This document shows, one piece after another, positions 25,825 to 34,931 of a DNA stretch of 64,000 bases (position 1 is the first letter of the stretch; each line of letters begins with the position of its first letter). The translations under genes were made by a program, and so were the position numbers. The notes beneath the pieces were generated by a model, which saw only the letters and a list, made by a program, of their open reading frames with translations, did no database searches and was not told the DNA's origin. Source of the DNA: JAHRVQ01 sp051278195 (GTDB lineage Bacteria > Pseudomonadota > Gammaproteobacteria > Pseudomonadales > Azotimanducaceae); the NCBI GenBank assembly GCA_051278195.1, contig JBNMQM010000021.1, forward strand, positions 4,727 to 68,726. Direction: 5' to 3'.

Positions 25825-26715
25825 CTAAAGAGTTTTCAGCGTTTCATTGGATCGAAAAGGCATGGTGAGTTGCATCGCGATGGTGAGTGCTTCCCCGCTG
25901 CCATTGCCGAGTTTATCGACTTCGGATTTACCGAGGAAGGTGCCGAACATGCGGTCCCACAGAATGACGATGCAACCGAAGTTGTTGTTGCTCTCATCGA
26001 AATCCAGCGAATGATGTACCTGGTGCCAGCTGGGCGTATTAAAGACCAGACCAAACACGCCGGGTGTCATCGGTAGATTGCAGTGATTCATGTAAGCAAC
26101 CGCGACACGAAATACTAGGCTCACGGCAATTACATCATCACTGGCGCCTAAGAACGCGAGCGCAATAGCCGAACCAAGCGTCAGTCCCAAAAATTCTAGT
26201 GGGTGAGTTCTATCGGTGCGCGCCACGCTCATTTTCGTGATGTGGTGATGGGTGGCGTGCATGCGCCAGAAAAACATCACGCGGTGTTGCACCCGATGAA
26301 TCCAGTAGTAGATAAATTCGCTCGCGAGGAGGCCAATCAATGCGGCGACCATCAAACCGGGAATGGTCTCGGCCTCTAGCGCGAAGGGAAACGCAGATGC
26401 TTCACGTATCCATTCGAAGCCATGGGAAATCGGCGATTCATAATAATCGCTATAAAGCGGTAGCCAAATTAGGTAGGTGGCCAGAACCCAAAATGAATCT
26501 TCGCCGAGATCTCGCCAGTTCAGTTTCCAGTCCTCGCGCTTCGGCGCTATGCGCTCTGCCAAGAGTAAAAGTGGGATCGGCGTCAACAGGAGGATTGACG
26601 TCAGTTGGTCGGCATCGGTCCACTCCATGGTGATGGCGCTCGCCACCAGCAGCATATAACCGAATGCAACCACAGGCTGCGGGAGTGACCATAAAAAGTT
26701 TTGTCGGCTCGTCAT
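25825..26715 (-). CDS. sterol desaturase / fatty acid hydroxylase family membrane di-iron protein
   Basis: 296 residues with about five membrane helices. The histidine boxes of the di-iron centre are present: HRVQH, HATHHH and WHQVHH, plus an isolated NHC element between them. Such enzymes hydroxylate or desaturate lipids using O2. ATG at 26715 (MTSRQNFLWSL) is chosen; the longer frame to 26766 would overlap the lipoprotein gene upstream. It ends 3 bp from the flavoprotein gene, tail to tail, with no hairpin between. Confidence 0.85.
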   Translation of the reverse strand: MTSRQNFLWSLPQPVVAFGYMLLVASAITMEWTDADQLTSILLLTPIPLLLLAERIAPKREDWKLNWRDLGEDSFWVLATYLIWLPLYSDYYESPISHGFEWIREASAFPFALEAETIPGLMVAALIGLLASEFIYYWIHRVQHRVMFFWRMHATHHHITKMSVARTDRTHPLEFLGLTLGSAIALAFLGASDDVIAVSLVFRVAVAYMNHCNLPMTPGVFGLVFNTPSWHQVHHSLDFDESNNNFGCIVILWDRMFGTFLGKSEVDKLGNGSGEALTIAMQLTMPFRSNETLKTL

Positions 26716-26731
26716 AAAAGTAATTATCTGG

Positions 26732-27343
26732 TTAGTCTGTTGTTGGAAACGCATCGCTCGCGGCAAAGCGGTGATAGCCTTCGGTCATTGCCCGTACGCA
26801 GTCGCCTGGTGTTGGTCCGTCATCGAAAAATCCTAAGCAGGGCCCCGTCATTACCTCAGGGGATTCTTTTACCACCCATTCATACGCTTGCCCATAGATC
26901 GGCTTGTCGTTTGAGCTGGTTTCAACCGCGGTGACCTTATCGCCATCAAAAGTGATGGTGAATGTGTCGGTCACCTTAAAATCGAGCTTCAATGCCAGTA
27001 CAGGGTCATCTTCCACGGTAATCCCGCAGCTAATGGTGTTCTCAGTCTCCGCGACGCAGGGTGCTCTACTAATAATTTTGTAGTTACCACCTTCCGCCCA
27101 TCCTTGGTAGAACAAGAGCGGCGCTGCGGATTCTTTGGCGCCATCTAATAGCGGTGCCAGTGCGTCTGGGTCAAAAGTGTAGAACGCATCGATAATGGCT
27201 TCCGCAGATTGAAGGTTCTTCGCATTGGATGAGGGTGCGTCCGTCGTTGCCACAGTCGTCGTGTTATCTGAGCAAGCGCTTAGGAAGCACGCTAGTGCCA
27301 GCGCCAGAAAGCGTATTGTTATTCGTTCTGGCTCAATCATCAT
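26732..27343 (-). CDS. putative lipoprotein, 203 residues
   Basis: Signal peptide with lipobox LSAC near residue 24 (FLALALACFLSAC), then a Ser/Thr-rich linker and a globular domain with four cysteines (APCVAETENTISCGI, GPCLGFFDDGPTPGDC) that may pair. The family is not recognised; the segment on YTFDPDALAPLLDGA resembles NTF2-like or SnoaL-like folds only loosely. It is 16 bp upstream of the hydroxylase gene and likely co-transcribed. Confidence 0.68.
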   Translation of the reverse strand: MMIEPERITIRFLALALACFLSACSDNTTTVATTDAPSSNAKNLQSAEAIIDAFYTFDPDALAPLLDGAKESAAPLLFYQGWAEGGNYKIISRAPCVAETENTISCGITVEDDPVLALKLDFKVTDTFTITFDGDKVTAVETSSNDKPIYGQAYEWVVKESPEVMTGPCLGFFDDGPTPGDCVRAMTEGYHRFAASDAFPTTD

Positions 27344-27844
27344 TGTCCGTTATCATTGTACTTGGTTGGTGGTGGTGCACTGTAAAGGGTGCACTGTAAA
27401 GGGTGCAGTGAAGAGTTTCGCCGATGCAGAGCTATTTAGCACGCACCTTCCTACGTCGACATTGTTTCCTAGTTCGACTCATGCATCCGCAATGCAAGCA
27501 AGAAATAGACCACAAGGTGCTTAATGATCAAAAGTACCAGTGGCACTGGTCATTGTGTTAGGTCAGTCGGATTCTCTGACTACCGAGTCAAAATCCGCCC
27601 TATGATCTGCGCCAAAATGGGTAGCTGGTTTTGCAGACGCCCCAGAAGGGTGAGTTGTTGCATTGCTAGTAGGCTTTGTTTGATGACGGAATAGGCGCCC
27701 GTCGTGAGCCTCACATCATCCTTTAGATTGCTGCACACGAATGGTTCAAAATTTGCATGGCCTTAACCCAACTGAAAGCGTCCAATATTATGCTGACTAA
27801 TCGGTCCTGGCTCTGCCAACGGATCATTGCGAGAACTGAAACAT
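27344..27844. other. 500-bp intergenic region with a tandem repeat and a palindrome
   Basis: Holds GGTGCACTGTAAAG x 2.6 (27374-27410) and the 15-bp palindrome ACCAGTG-G-CACTGGT (27536-27550), a candidate operator. On the minus strand 27738-27580 a GTG-started frame of 52 codons is open (QSLLAMQQLTLLGRLQNQL); it matches nothing I know and may be a remnant. Probably carries the divergent promoters of the lipoprotein and oxygenase genes. Confidence 0.5.
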
Positions 27845-28960
27845 ATGAGTAATCAGAAGTTCGATCCATCTAAGGATGCGCAGCATTGGGATGATTTGCC
27901 GACTATTAGCCTTAAAAATTGGTTTCATGGGACGGAAGCCGAAAAGCAAGAAGTTGCGAAAGCACTGTATGCCGGTGCCACTGGCTCTGGCTTTTTCTAT
28001 CTTGTCGATCACGGTATTCATCAGTCGCTGATTGACTCTGTCTACGCTGAAAGTAAACGGTTTCATGGGCAGTCAGAAGCCTATAAAGATCAGTACAACA
28101 TCAATAAAAGTTTGATCCATAGAGGCTGGGTTTCTAGTGCTGAAACAGTCGGCTGTGAAACGGCTGGCAAGACACTCAATAGCTATCATGAGACGTTCGA
28201 TATGTCTTATGAGGTGGCTGCAGATGACCCCAGAGCCAGCAAAGGTTTTGGTTTGATTGGTCCAAATGTATGGCCTGACCTCGCGGGCTTTGAGGCAACG
28301 GTTTCTGATTACTATGATGCGATCTATGGCTTGGGGCGTGAACTTTTGGCTGGGTTTGAGCTTAGTTTGAATCTAAAACCTGGTGCCTTTCTGGATCACG
28401 TCACTATTCCGCCGTCTCAACTTCGGTTACTAAAATACTTTGCAAATGATGAGCCAGCTGACGAACTCAACGTCGGTATTTCAGCGCACTCAGATTTTGA
28501 GTGCTTCACGATACTGAATACTTCAGGGCCAGGCTTGCAGCTTATGTCCTACGAAGATCATTGGGTTGAAGCGCCCCCTGTAGAGGGCGCTTTTGTTGTC
28601 AACATTGGAGACTGCCTTGAAGCTTGGACCGGTGGGTTGTTTAAGGCCACTCAGCATAGGGTGGTCAATCTGGGTAAAGAACGCTACTCATTGCCCCTGT
28701 TTTTTTCCGTAGACTTTGAAACGGAGATTCAGCCGTTGCCAGAGTTCAGTACAGAAGAGAGTCGTGAGCGATACCCGGCATTTAAATCGGGGGAGCATTT
28801 GTGGGGCCACACGATCAATATCTTTCCATATTTGAAACGGCAGTACGAGTCGGGTGCGTTTGCGGTTGATTTTGAGATTCCCGATCAAAATTCGTTTAAG
28901 CGCTTGTCTTTAGAAGAGCAAAAAATTTCTTCAGATTCGCCCTTAGCAGAACCTGAGTAA
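27845..28960 (+). CDS. 2-oxoglutarate/Fe(II)-dependent oxygenase (IPNS-like family)
   Basis: 371 residues. N-terminal DIOX_N region (LPTISLKNWF, GSGFFYLVDHGIHQSLIDSV) and a double-stranded beta-helix core with iron ligands His215-x-Asp217 (SAHSDFE) and His271 (TQHRVVN), and the 2-oxoglutarate Arg280-x-Ser (RYSLPLF). All catalytic residues present. The family includes the ethylene-forming enzyme and arginine/homoarginine hydroxylases that release guanidine, which is of interest because a guanidine-type island follows; the substrate cannot be read from sequence. ATG 27845 is preferred to an upstream TTG. Followed within 5 bp by an unknown gene. Confidence 0.87.
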   Translation: MSNQKFDPSKDAQHWDDLPTISLKNWFHGTEAEKQEVAKALYAGATGSGFFYLVDHGIHQSLIDSVYAESKRFHGQSEAYKDQYNINKSLIHRGWVSSAETVGCETAGKTLNSYHETFDMSYEVAADDPRASKGFGLIGPNVWPDLAGFEATVSDYYDAIYGLGRELLAGFELSLNLKPGAFLDHVTIPPSQLRLLKYFANDEPADELNVGISAHSDFECFTILNTSGPGLQLMSYEDHWVEAPPVEGAFVVNIGDCLEAWTGGLFKATQHRVVNLGKERYSLPLFFSVDFETEIQPLPEFSTEESRERYPAFKSGEHLWGHTINIFPYLKRQYESGAFAVDFEIPDQNSFKRLSLEEQKISSDSPLAEPE

Positions 28961-28965
28961 CATCT

Positions 28966-29601
28966 GTGATTCGTGCTCAACGCGCCTATTTAGCATGGCA
29001 GCGGTCGCCAGTTAGCGGTAGGTCGCTTGCGCCGTTATCTAATCAAAGGCTTCAAAGAACTTACATGAAGCTTGATTCAGAGCCGCCCTATGAGGATTCA
29101 ATGGTGCTGTGGCTGCAGGCGGGTTGCTGGTATGCCGACATTCGAGTGAATCTTGCGTCGGGCGAAGTTTACAGTGGCTTTGGTGGTGTCACCTGGTGGC
29201 GGGAGCCAAAGCTATGGTTTCAGCACTTGATCAATATCTCCGGGATGCTCTCGGATCAGGATGTTGGTGATCTAGCGTTAACCCGATTTGGCTGTTTTGA
29301 ACACGGCACGTTTGATATGGAAGGCCAGACGGTGCATTTTGAGGAGAAATGGCAGCTTACACAAAGCCGGTTTAGCAGAGTTTATACATTATCTCGGCGT
29401 GGCAAGTTGATCGGGCTCGAGGTTCAGTCGGATAAGCATTGCATACTCATTGTAAAAGATAAGATCAAACTATTTGCTCGCCGCGGCAATCGCCAGTGGC
29501 AAACTCTTCACAGTAATACCCCTCGTGAAAACTGTTGGCAACCAACCGTCGATTTAGCCCGATCAGAGTGGCTTCTTCGAGAAGTCGTTTCGGCTGCCTG
29601 A
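28966..29601 (+). CDS. conserved hypothetical protein, 211 residues
   Basis: Starts with GTG at 28966, 5 bp after the oxygenase stop; an ATG at 29064 would give 178 residues starting MKLDSEPPYEDSMVLW. The segment VLWLQAGCWYADIRVNL resembles the beta-barrel strand motif of Hri1-like/lipocalin-type hypothetical proteins, and the body is rich in aromatic beta-strands. No signal. Likely co-transcribed with the oxygenase. Function unknown. Confidence 0.6.
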   Translation: MIRAQRAYLAWQRSPVSGRSLAPLSNQRLQRTYMKLDSEPPYEDSMVLWLQAGCWYADIRVNLASGEVYSGFGGVTWWREPKLWFQHLINISGMLSDQDVGDLALTRFGCFEHGTFDMEGQTVHFEEKWQLTQSRFSRVYTLSRRGKLIGLEVQSDKHCILIVKDKIKLFARRGNRQWQTLHSNTPRENCWQPTVDLARSEWLLREVVSAA

Positions 29602-29896
29602 TTAAAATTCTGCACCGACATCGATGGGCATCGTTCTTGCTACGTCTATGACTAGAGCTATATCCAGAGCTATGGCGCGAGCAAGCGCTACTGAATACCT
29701 ATGGTCCCAGCAGTAAAGGCGCTGGGACAAACGGTGTGGATGTCATCGCGTTTTAGAGAGGAAAAATCGGCGTGAACTTAATCGGTAACGCCATATAGTA
29801 GTGCGCCGATCCGTTCTGCGCACCAGCAGGGTTCGTTTGCCGATTAGACAAAAGCGTAAATAATTTTCAAATAACTAAAAGGAGGCGTTTCGACCC
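29602..29896. other. 295-bp leader of the carboxylase island
   Basis: No coding sequence. Contains GTCCCAG...CTGGGAC (near 29703-29730) and a longer ATCGGCG...CGCCGAT hairpin (near 29768-29812), so the leader may fold. I looked for guanidine-I, -II and -III riboswitch motifs and did not find their conserved cores. GGAGG lies 14 bp before the ATG at 29897. Confidence 0.45.
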
Positions 29897-30637
29897 ATGC
29901 ACCTAACGGACGAAAACCTGATTTACAGTGAGACATTTCCAGGGGGTGCGCACTGGTCGATGCGAATGCGCGCCGGTAATGCGTTACGCCTAGTCGATAT
30001 AGAAGGCGGCGCCAATGTAGCGATGCTGATGTTCAACCCAGAAAACATGCTTGAAAAATACAATATGCCGGACACTTTAAAGGGTCAGCACACCTTTAAG
30101 CTGAGCCAGGGCAACACTCTGTTTTCTGACATGGGGCGTGCCATGTGTTCCATTGTTGAAGATTCTTTCGGCTGGCACGACACCGCTACCGGGACCTGTA
30201 ACCGCAGGACCGTTGCCGCCAAATGGGGTGAAAGTCACTATCAGGAATCGCGCAACGACTATTTTCGCAATGGTCGCGATAGCTTTTTGATCGAGTTAGG
30301 CAAGTACGGTCTGGGTAAACGAGACCTTGCAGCGAACTTGAATCTATTTACCCGCATAGAGGTAGACGACGACGGTAACCTGATCTGGGGTGAGCACCAA
30401 TCCAAGGCAGGCGACGCCGTCATGCTGCGGTTTGAGATGGATGCCATCGTGATCATGCACACCTGTCCTCACCCGCTAAATCCAGCCATAGCCTATCCTC
30501 GTAAACCGATTCGGTACGAGATTCGCGAGCTTCCGGCAGCCGCCATGGACGATGAGTGTCGTTTGGCGAGGCCCGAGAGCGAGCGAGCGTTTGAAAACAC
30601 GCGCCTCTACCATCAAGTCAAAGGAGGCCGCTCATGA
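29897..30637 (+). CDS. DUF1989 protein UAAP1, probable carboxyguanidine deiminase subunit
   Basis: 246 residues of the urea-carboxylase-associated protein 1 type: EGGANVAMLMFNPENMLEKY, GRAMCSIVEDSFGWHDTATG, KYGLGKRDLAANLNLFTRI, MHTCPHPLNPAIAYPRKP, with conserved Cys and His that likely bind metal. With UAAP2 it forms the carboxyguanidine deiminase (CgdAB) shown in Pseudomonas to act between the carboxylase and allophanate hydrolase, releasing ammonia from carboxyguanidine to give allophanate. First gene of a four-gene overlapping operon; the next start overlaps its stop by 4 bp. Confidence 0.88.
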   Translation: MHLTDENLIYSETFPGGAHWSMRMRAGNALRLVDIEGGANVAMLMFNPENMLEKYNMPDTLKGQHTFKLSQGNTLFSDMGRAMCSIVEDSFGWHDTATGTCNRRTVAAKWGESHYQESRNDYFRNGRDSFLIELGKYGLGKRDLAANLNLFTRIEVDDDGNLIWGEHQSKAGDAVMLRFEMDAIVIMHTCPHPLNPAIAYPRKPIRYEIRELPAAAMDDECRLARPESERAFENTRLYHQVKGGRS

Positions 30638-31278
30638 TTAAGACAAGTTCCCTGGCAGCCCAACAGGCAAGTTACTCCTCGAACATCGCCGCAGGCGACT
30701 ATTGGATGCATGTGGTTAAAGCGGGCCAAACTTTTCGTATTCTTGACCTTGAAGGTAATCAGGCAGTGGATACGCTTTTTTACAGTTCAGCTGACCCGAC
30801 GGAACGCTATAGCGCCACCGATACTATTCGAGAACAAGGCAATGTGTATTTGACCGCGGGTACGAAGTTGCTCAGTTCGGAAGGCAACGTCTTGATGGAA
30901 ATTGTCGCAGATACCTGTGGTCGCCACGACACCTTGGGTGGCGCCTGCGCCGCTGAGAGTAATACGATCCGCTATTCGCTCGATAAAAAGTGTATGCATA
31001 GTTGCCGTGACAGCTGGTTGCTGGCCATTTCTGAGCAGGATGTCTTCAGTATGAGCAAGCGCGACTTTACGCATAATATTAACTTTTTTATGAATGTGCC
31101 GGTCACCGCAGCAGGTGGTTTGACCTTCGAGGATGGCATCAGTGATGCCGGCAAGTATGTCGAGATGGTGGCTCATATGGATACCATCGTGATGATTTCA
31201 AACTGCCCCCAGTTGAATAACCCCTGCAATGCATACAACCCAACACCTGTAGAAGTTTTGATTTGGGATGCCCTATGA
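30634..31278 (+). CDS. DUF1989 protein UAAP2, probable carboxyguanidine deiminase subunit
   Basis: 214 residues, paralogous to the preceding gene: GQTFRILDLEGNQAVDTLFY, ADTCGRHDTLGGACAAESNT, CMHSCRDSWLLA, HNINFFMNVPV, SNCPQLNNPCNAYNPTPV. The conserved CGRHD, CMHSC and NCPQ motifs are intact. Expected partner of UAAP1 in the CgdAB heteromer. Overlaps both neighbours by 4 bp (ATGA), which argues for matched synthesis. Confidence 0.88.
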   Translation: MIKTSSLAAQQASYSSNIAAGDYWMHVVKAGQTFRILDLEGNQAVDTLFYSSADPTERYSATDTIREQGNVYLTAGTKLLSSEGNVLMEIVADTCGRHDTLGGACAAESNTIRYSLDKKCMHSCRDSWLLAISEQDVFSMSKRDFTHNINFFMNVPVTAAGGLTFEDGISDAGKYVEMVAHMDTIVMISNCPQLNNPCNAYNPTPVEVLIWDAL

Positions 31279-34200
31279 GCGTGGTCATTGATAGCCATAA
31301 AATAGATAAGATCTTGATTGCCAATAGGGGTGCTATTGCCTGTCGAATCATGCGCACCGTTTTCGCAGCGGGTAAGCACAGCGTGGCGATCTATGCGGAG
31401 GACGATGTCGACTCGCGACATATCGATCTGGCCGATGAAGCCTATTCCCTTGGCAGTGGGCTGGTTGCCGATACCTATCTGAATCAAGACAAAATTCTTG
31501 AAATTGCCATCCAGTGTGGCGCTAAAGCGATTCACCCGGGTTATGGTTTTCTTTCAGAAAATGCCGGATTCGAGCATCGCTGCGCCGAGCTTGGCATTGC
31601 ATTTTTGGGCCCGACCGGAGAACAGATGCGGGTCTTTGGTCTAAAACACAGTGCCCGAGAACTTGCGTTAGAAAATGGCGTGCCGATGTTACCCGGTAGC
31701 CCGCTGTTGCCCGATCTTGCCGCTGCGAGGGTGTTTGCTCAGCAGATAGGCTATCCATTAATGCTAAAAAGTACTGCCGGTGGCGGTGGCATTGGCATGC
31801 GTATTTGTCGAAGCGATGCGGAGCTAGACGGCGCGTTTGATGCTGTCCAACAGCTCGCGGCTAACAATTTTGGTGATGCGGGTGTTTTTCTTGAGCGTTA
31901 TGTAGAGGTGGCTCGCCACGTAGAAGTTCAGGTGCTCGGTGATGGCATCGGTGGCGTGCTCGCGTTTGGGACGAGAGACTGCTCGGTACAGCGTCGGCAA
32001 CAAAAAGTGATCGAAGAATGCCCTGCGCCGAATATTTCGGCTGAAGTGCGCAGTGGCTTGTGTCGTTCCGCAGAATCGCTCTTGTCAGCGGTCAACTATC
32101 GAAGTGTCGGCACGGTCGAATACATTTACGACGAAGATCGCGAAGAAGCCTATTTCCTCGAGGTGAATACACGCTTGCAGGTTGAGCACGGTGTCACCGA
32201 GATGGTCTATGGTATAGACCTGGTGGCCTGCATGATTCAACTGGCAGAAGGCGCACTGCCGTCTTTGGCTGATCTGGCCGAGCGTTATCAACCGAGCGGC
32301 CATGCGATGCAAGCCCGAGTCTATGCAGAAGACCCCGCGGCGAACTTTCAACCATCACCGGGACTGCTGACGCATGTATCCTTTCCGCCCACCACCGCCC
32401 GACTGCGAGTCGATAGCTGGGTTGAATCGGGTACCGAGGTGTCGCCTAACTATGACCCGATGATCGCCAAGATCATTTTCCATGGTGAGGATCGGGCGGC
32501 TGCGATCGAGGGTTTACAGACAGCGCTTAGAAGCACCGAACTCTATGGCACCGCAACGAACATTGACTACCTCGCTGCTTTTCTCAGCGAAGACGCTTTT
32601 GCCGTTCCTGCACTTACCACCAGTATGTTGGCTAGCTTTGAACCTCGCCTTAATGGCATTCGAGTGCGGCGGGCGGGTACGTTCACCACCGTTCAAGACT
32701 ATCCTGGCAGAGTTGGTTACTGGGATGTGGGCGTCCCACCGAGTGGGCCATTTGATGATCTGAGTTTTCAGATTGGTAATCAGCTATTGGGTAATGACCC
32801 GGCCGCCGCGGGGATAGAAATTACCGTCGAAGGTCCAGCACTATTGTTTCATAGCGATACCGCGATTGCCCTGACTGGAGCGCTGATGTCGGCAACCTTA
32901 GATGGCGAGCCGATGTGTCACTGGCAGGTGATTCATGTCGCCGCAGGTTCAGTAGTGGATATTGGTCGCGTCGAAGCCGGTGGCCTCCGAGGTTACTTGC
33001 TGGTGGCGGGGGGTATTCAATCGCCGCCCTACCTCGGCTCTAGGTCGACTTTTACCCTGGGTCAGTTTGGTGGTCACGGTGGTCGTGTACTCAGGCCAGG
33101 CGATACATTGCCACTGCTTGAGTTGGCTGTATTGCCTCCGATTGTGGCGTTGCCCGTTGCGGCCACGCCATTTTCCGGTGCAGATGATCGGCACTGGGAA
33201 CTGCATGTCATTTATGGCCCCCACGGCGCACCAGACTTTTTTACGGCCGGTGATATCGATACATTCTTCGGTACTGACTATGAAGTGCACTTTAACTCGA
33301 GCCGTACCGGTGTGCGTCTGATTGGTCCTAAACCCGACTGGGCCAGAAATGATGGCGGTGAAGCTGGCTTACATCCCTCTAATATTCATGACAATGCTTA
33401 CGCCGTAGGAGCGGTGGATTTTACCGGTGATATGCCAGTCTTGTTAGGCCCAGACGGACCATCGCTTGGCGGCTTTGTTTGCCCCGCAACCGTCATAAGA
33501 GCCGACCTGTGGAAGCTGGGTCAGTTGCGGCCCGGTGATACCATCAGATTCAAGCCAGTCAGCAACGGAGATGCGCTGTTACGTTATGAACGTGTCCAGC
33601 AGTCGATTTCAAGTCTGACGAATTTGAAGAAAGTGACGGATCATTACCGACCTTCGCTGCCGGTTGTCGAGCCGCTTGATGCGGTGATTCAGCAATTGTT
33701 ATTACCGGGTGGGACGAAACTAGTGTTCAGACCCAGTGGTGACGACTTTCTGTTAATGGAAGCCGGTGAACAGAAGCTTGATATTGAATTACGTTTCAAA
33801 ATTCATGGTATCTATCGTGCGCTGGTCGATAAGGCTTTGCCCGGTGTGCTGGAACTGACCCCCGGCATCCGTTCTCTGCAGGTTCACTATGTTCCGGAAA
33901 TCATGAGTCGTGAAGAACTCATTGAAGCGCTCATCAATCTTGCGACGGCAATTGATGATGAAGCGACGTTAGAAGTGCCTTCTCGTATAGTCTATCTGCC
34001 GCTGTCATGGGATGACCCAGCTTGTCAGGAGGCCATCGATAAGTATGTTCGAGTCGTGCGCCCTGGGGCGCCCTGGTGTCCGAGCAACCTCGATTTCATT
34101 CGTCGTATTAACGGCCTTGATGAAATAGCCGAGGTACAAAAAATTGTCTTTGATGCCACCTATCTGGTGATGGGTCTCGGCGATGTCTATCTGGGTGCTC

Positions 34201-34931
34201 CGGTTGCAACGCCGCTTAATCCAGCGCATCGCCTGGTCACGACCAAATACAACCCTGCCCGTACCTGGACCGCCGAGAATTCGGTCGGTATTGGTGGTGC
34301 CTACCTATGTGTATATGGCATGGAAGGGCCGGGCGGTTATCAGTTTGTTGGCCGGACGATTCAGATGTGGAATCGCTATCGTCAGACTCCGGTTTTCGAC
34401 AAGCCCTGGCTGCTGCGCTTTTTTGACCAGATTCGTTTTTATCCGGTTAGCAATGACGAACTGCTGCAGTTACGCCAAGACTTTATTCATGGGCGGTTTG
34501 AACCTCGCATAGAGTCGACCACGTTTAGGTTATCCGATCACCGTGATTTTGTTGCGACTCAAAAAACTGAAATAGATGCGTTTACCCACCAAAGACAACA
34601 AGCGTTCGCGGCAGAGATGGCAGACTGGCGTAGCAGTGGCCAACTCCATTTTGACGATCAGGATGCAGGCGCTACCAACGAGCAATCTGAAATTGATATC
34701 CCGGAGGGACATTTCGTTGTCGAAAGTCATCTCTCTGGCAACGTGTGGCAATACCGGGCAGAACCGGGCGACACCCTAACTGACATAGAAACTTTAATGG
34801 TGCTTGAATCAATGAAGATGGAATTAGAAGTGAAACCTGGCCGTTCTGGCCGGTTGGTCGAATTTTTGGTTAAACCGGGGCAGCAGGTCACGTCGGGGCA
34901 GTCCCTGGCGTTATTTGCAGAGGTGATGTGA
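31275..34931 (+). CDS. biotin-dependent urea/guanidine carboxylase
   Basis: 1218 residues. Order: biotin carboxylase ~1-450 (ILIANRGAIACRIMRT, ATP loop STAGGGGIGMR, YFLEVNTRLQVEHGVTE); KipA/AHS2-type carboxyltransferase half ~465-770 (RRAGTFTTVQDYPGRVGYWD); KipI/AHS1-type half ~780-1100 (HGIYRALVDKALPGVLEL, IGGAYLCVYGMEGPGGYQFV); biotin carrier domain at the C-terminus with biotinyl Lys1181 (ESMKME). It carboxylates the amine with ATP and bicarbonate. The DUF1989 partners favour guanidine as substrate over urea. ATG at 31275 overlaps the UAAP2 stop by 4 bp; an ATG 12 bp earlier is less likely. Full-length, no lesions. Confidence 0.92.
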   Translation: MSVVIDSHKIDKILIANRGAIACRIMRTVFAAGKHSVAIYAEDDVDSRHIDLADEAYSLGSGLVADTYLNQDKILEIAIQCGAKAIHPGYGFLSENAGFEHRCAELGIAFLGPTGEQMRVFGLKHSARELALENGVPMLPGSPLLPDLAAARVFAQQIGYPLMLKSTAGGGGIGMRICRSDAELDGAFDAVQQLAANNFGDAGVFLERYVEVARHVEVQVLGDGIGGVLAFGTRDCSVQRRQQKVIEECPAPNISAEVRSGLCRSAESLLSAVNYRSVGTVEYIYDEDREEAYFLEVNTRLQVEHGVTEMVYGIDLVACMIQLAEGALPSLADLAERYQPSGHAMQARVYAEDPAANFQPSPGLLTHVSFPPTTARLRVDSWVESGTEVSPNYDPMIAKIIFHGEDRAAAIEGLQTALRSTELYGTATNIDYLAAFLSEDAFAVPALTTSMLASFEPRLNGIRVRRAGTFTTVQDYPGRVGYWDVGVPPSGPFDDLSFQIGNQLLGNDPAAAGIEITVEGPALLFHSDTAIALTGALMSATLDGEPMCHWQVIHVAAGSVVDIGRVEAGGLRGYLLVAGGIQSPPYLGSRSTFTLGQFGGHGGRVLRPGDTLPLLELAVLPPIVALPVAATPFSGADDRHWELHVIYGPHGAPDFFTAGDIDTFFGTDYEVHFNSSRTGVRLIGPKPDWARNDGGEAGLHPSNIHDNAYAVGAVDFTGDMPVLLGPDGPSLGGFVCPATVIRADLWKLGQLRPGDTIRFKPVSNGDALLRYERVQQSISSLTNLKKVTDHYRPSLPVVEPLDAVIQQLLLPGGTKLVFRPSGDDFLLMEAGEQKLDIELRFKIHGIYRALVDKALPGVLELTPGIRSLQVHYVPEIMSREELIEALINLATAIDDEATLEVPSRIVYLPLSWDDPACQEAIDKYVRVVRPGAPWCPSNLDFIRRINGLDEIAEVQKIVFDATYLVMGLGDVYLGAPVATPLNPAHRLVTTKYNPARTWTAENSVGIGGAYLCVYGMEGPGGYQFVGRTIQMWNRYRQTPVFDKPWLLRFFDQIRFYPVSNDELLQLRQDFIHGRFEPRIESTTFRLSDHRDFVATQKTEIDAFTHQRQQAFAAEMADWRSSGQLHFDDQDAGATNEQSEIDIPEGHFVVESHLSGNVWQYRAEPGDTLTDIETLMVLESMKMELEVKPGRSGRLVEFLVKPGQQVTSGQSLALFAEVM

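Noticed and set aside
29602..29896. Guanidine riboswitch (classes I-III) upstream of the carboxylase operon
   Set aside because: Hairpins are present, but the conserved core sequences of the guanidine-I, -II and -III motifs were not found by eye. A covariance-model search would decide.
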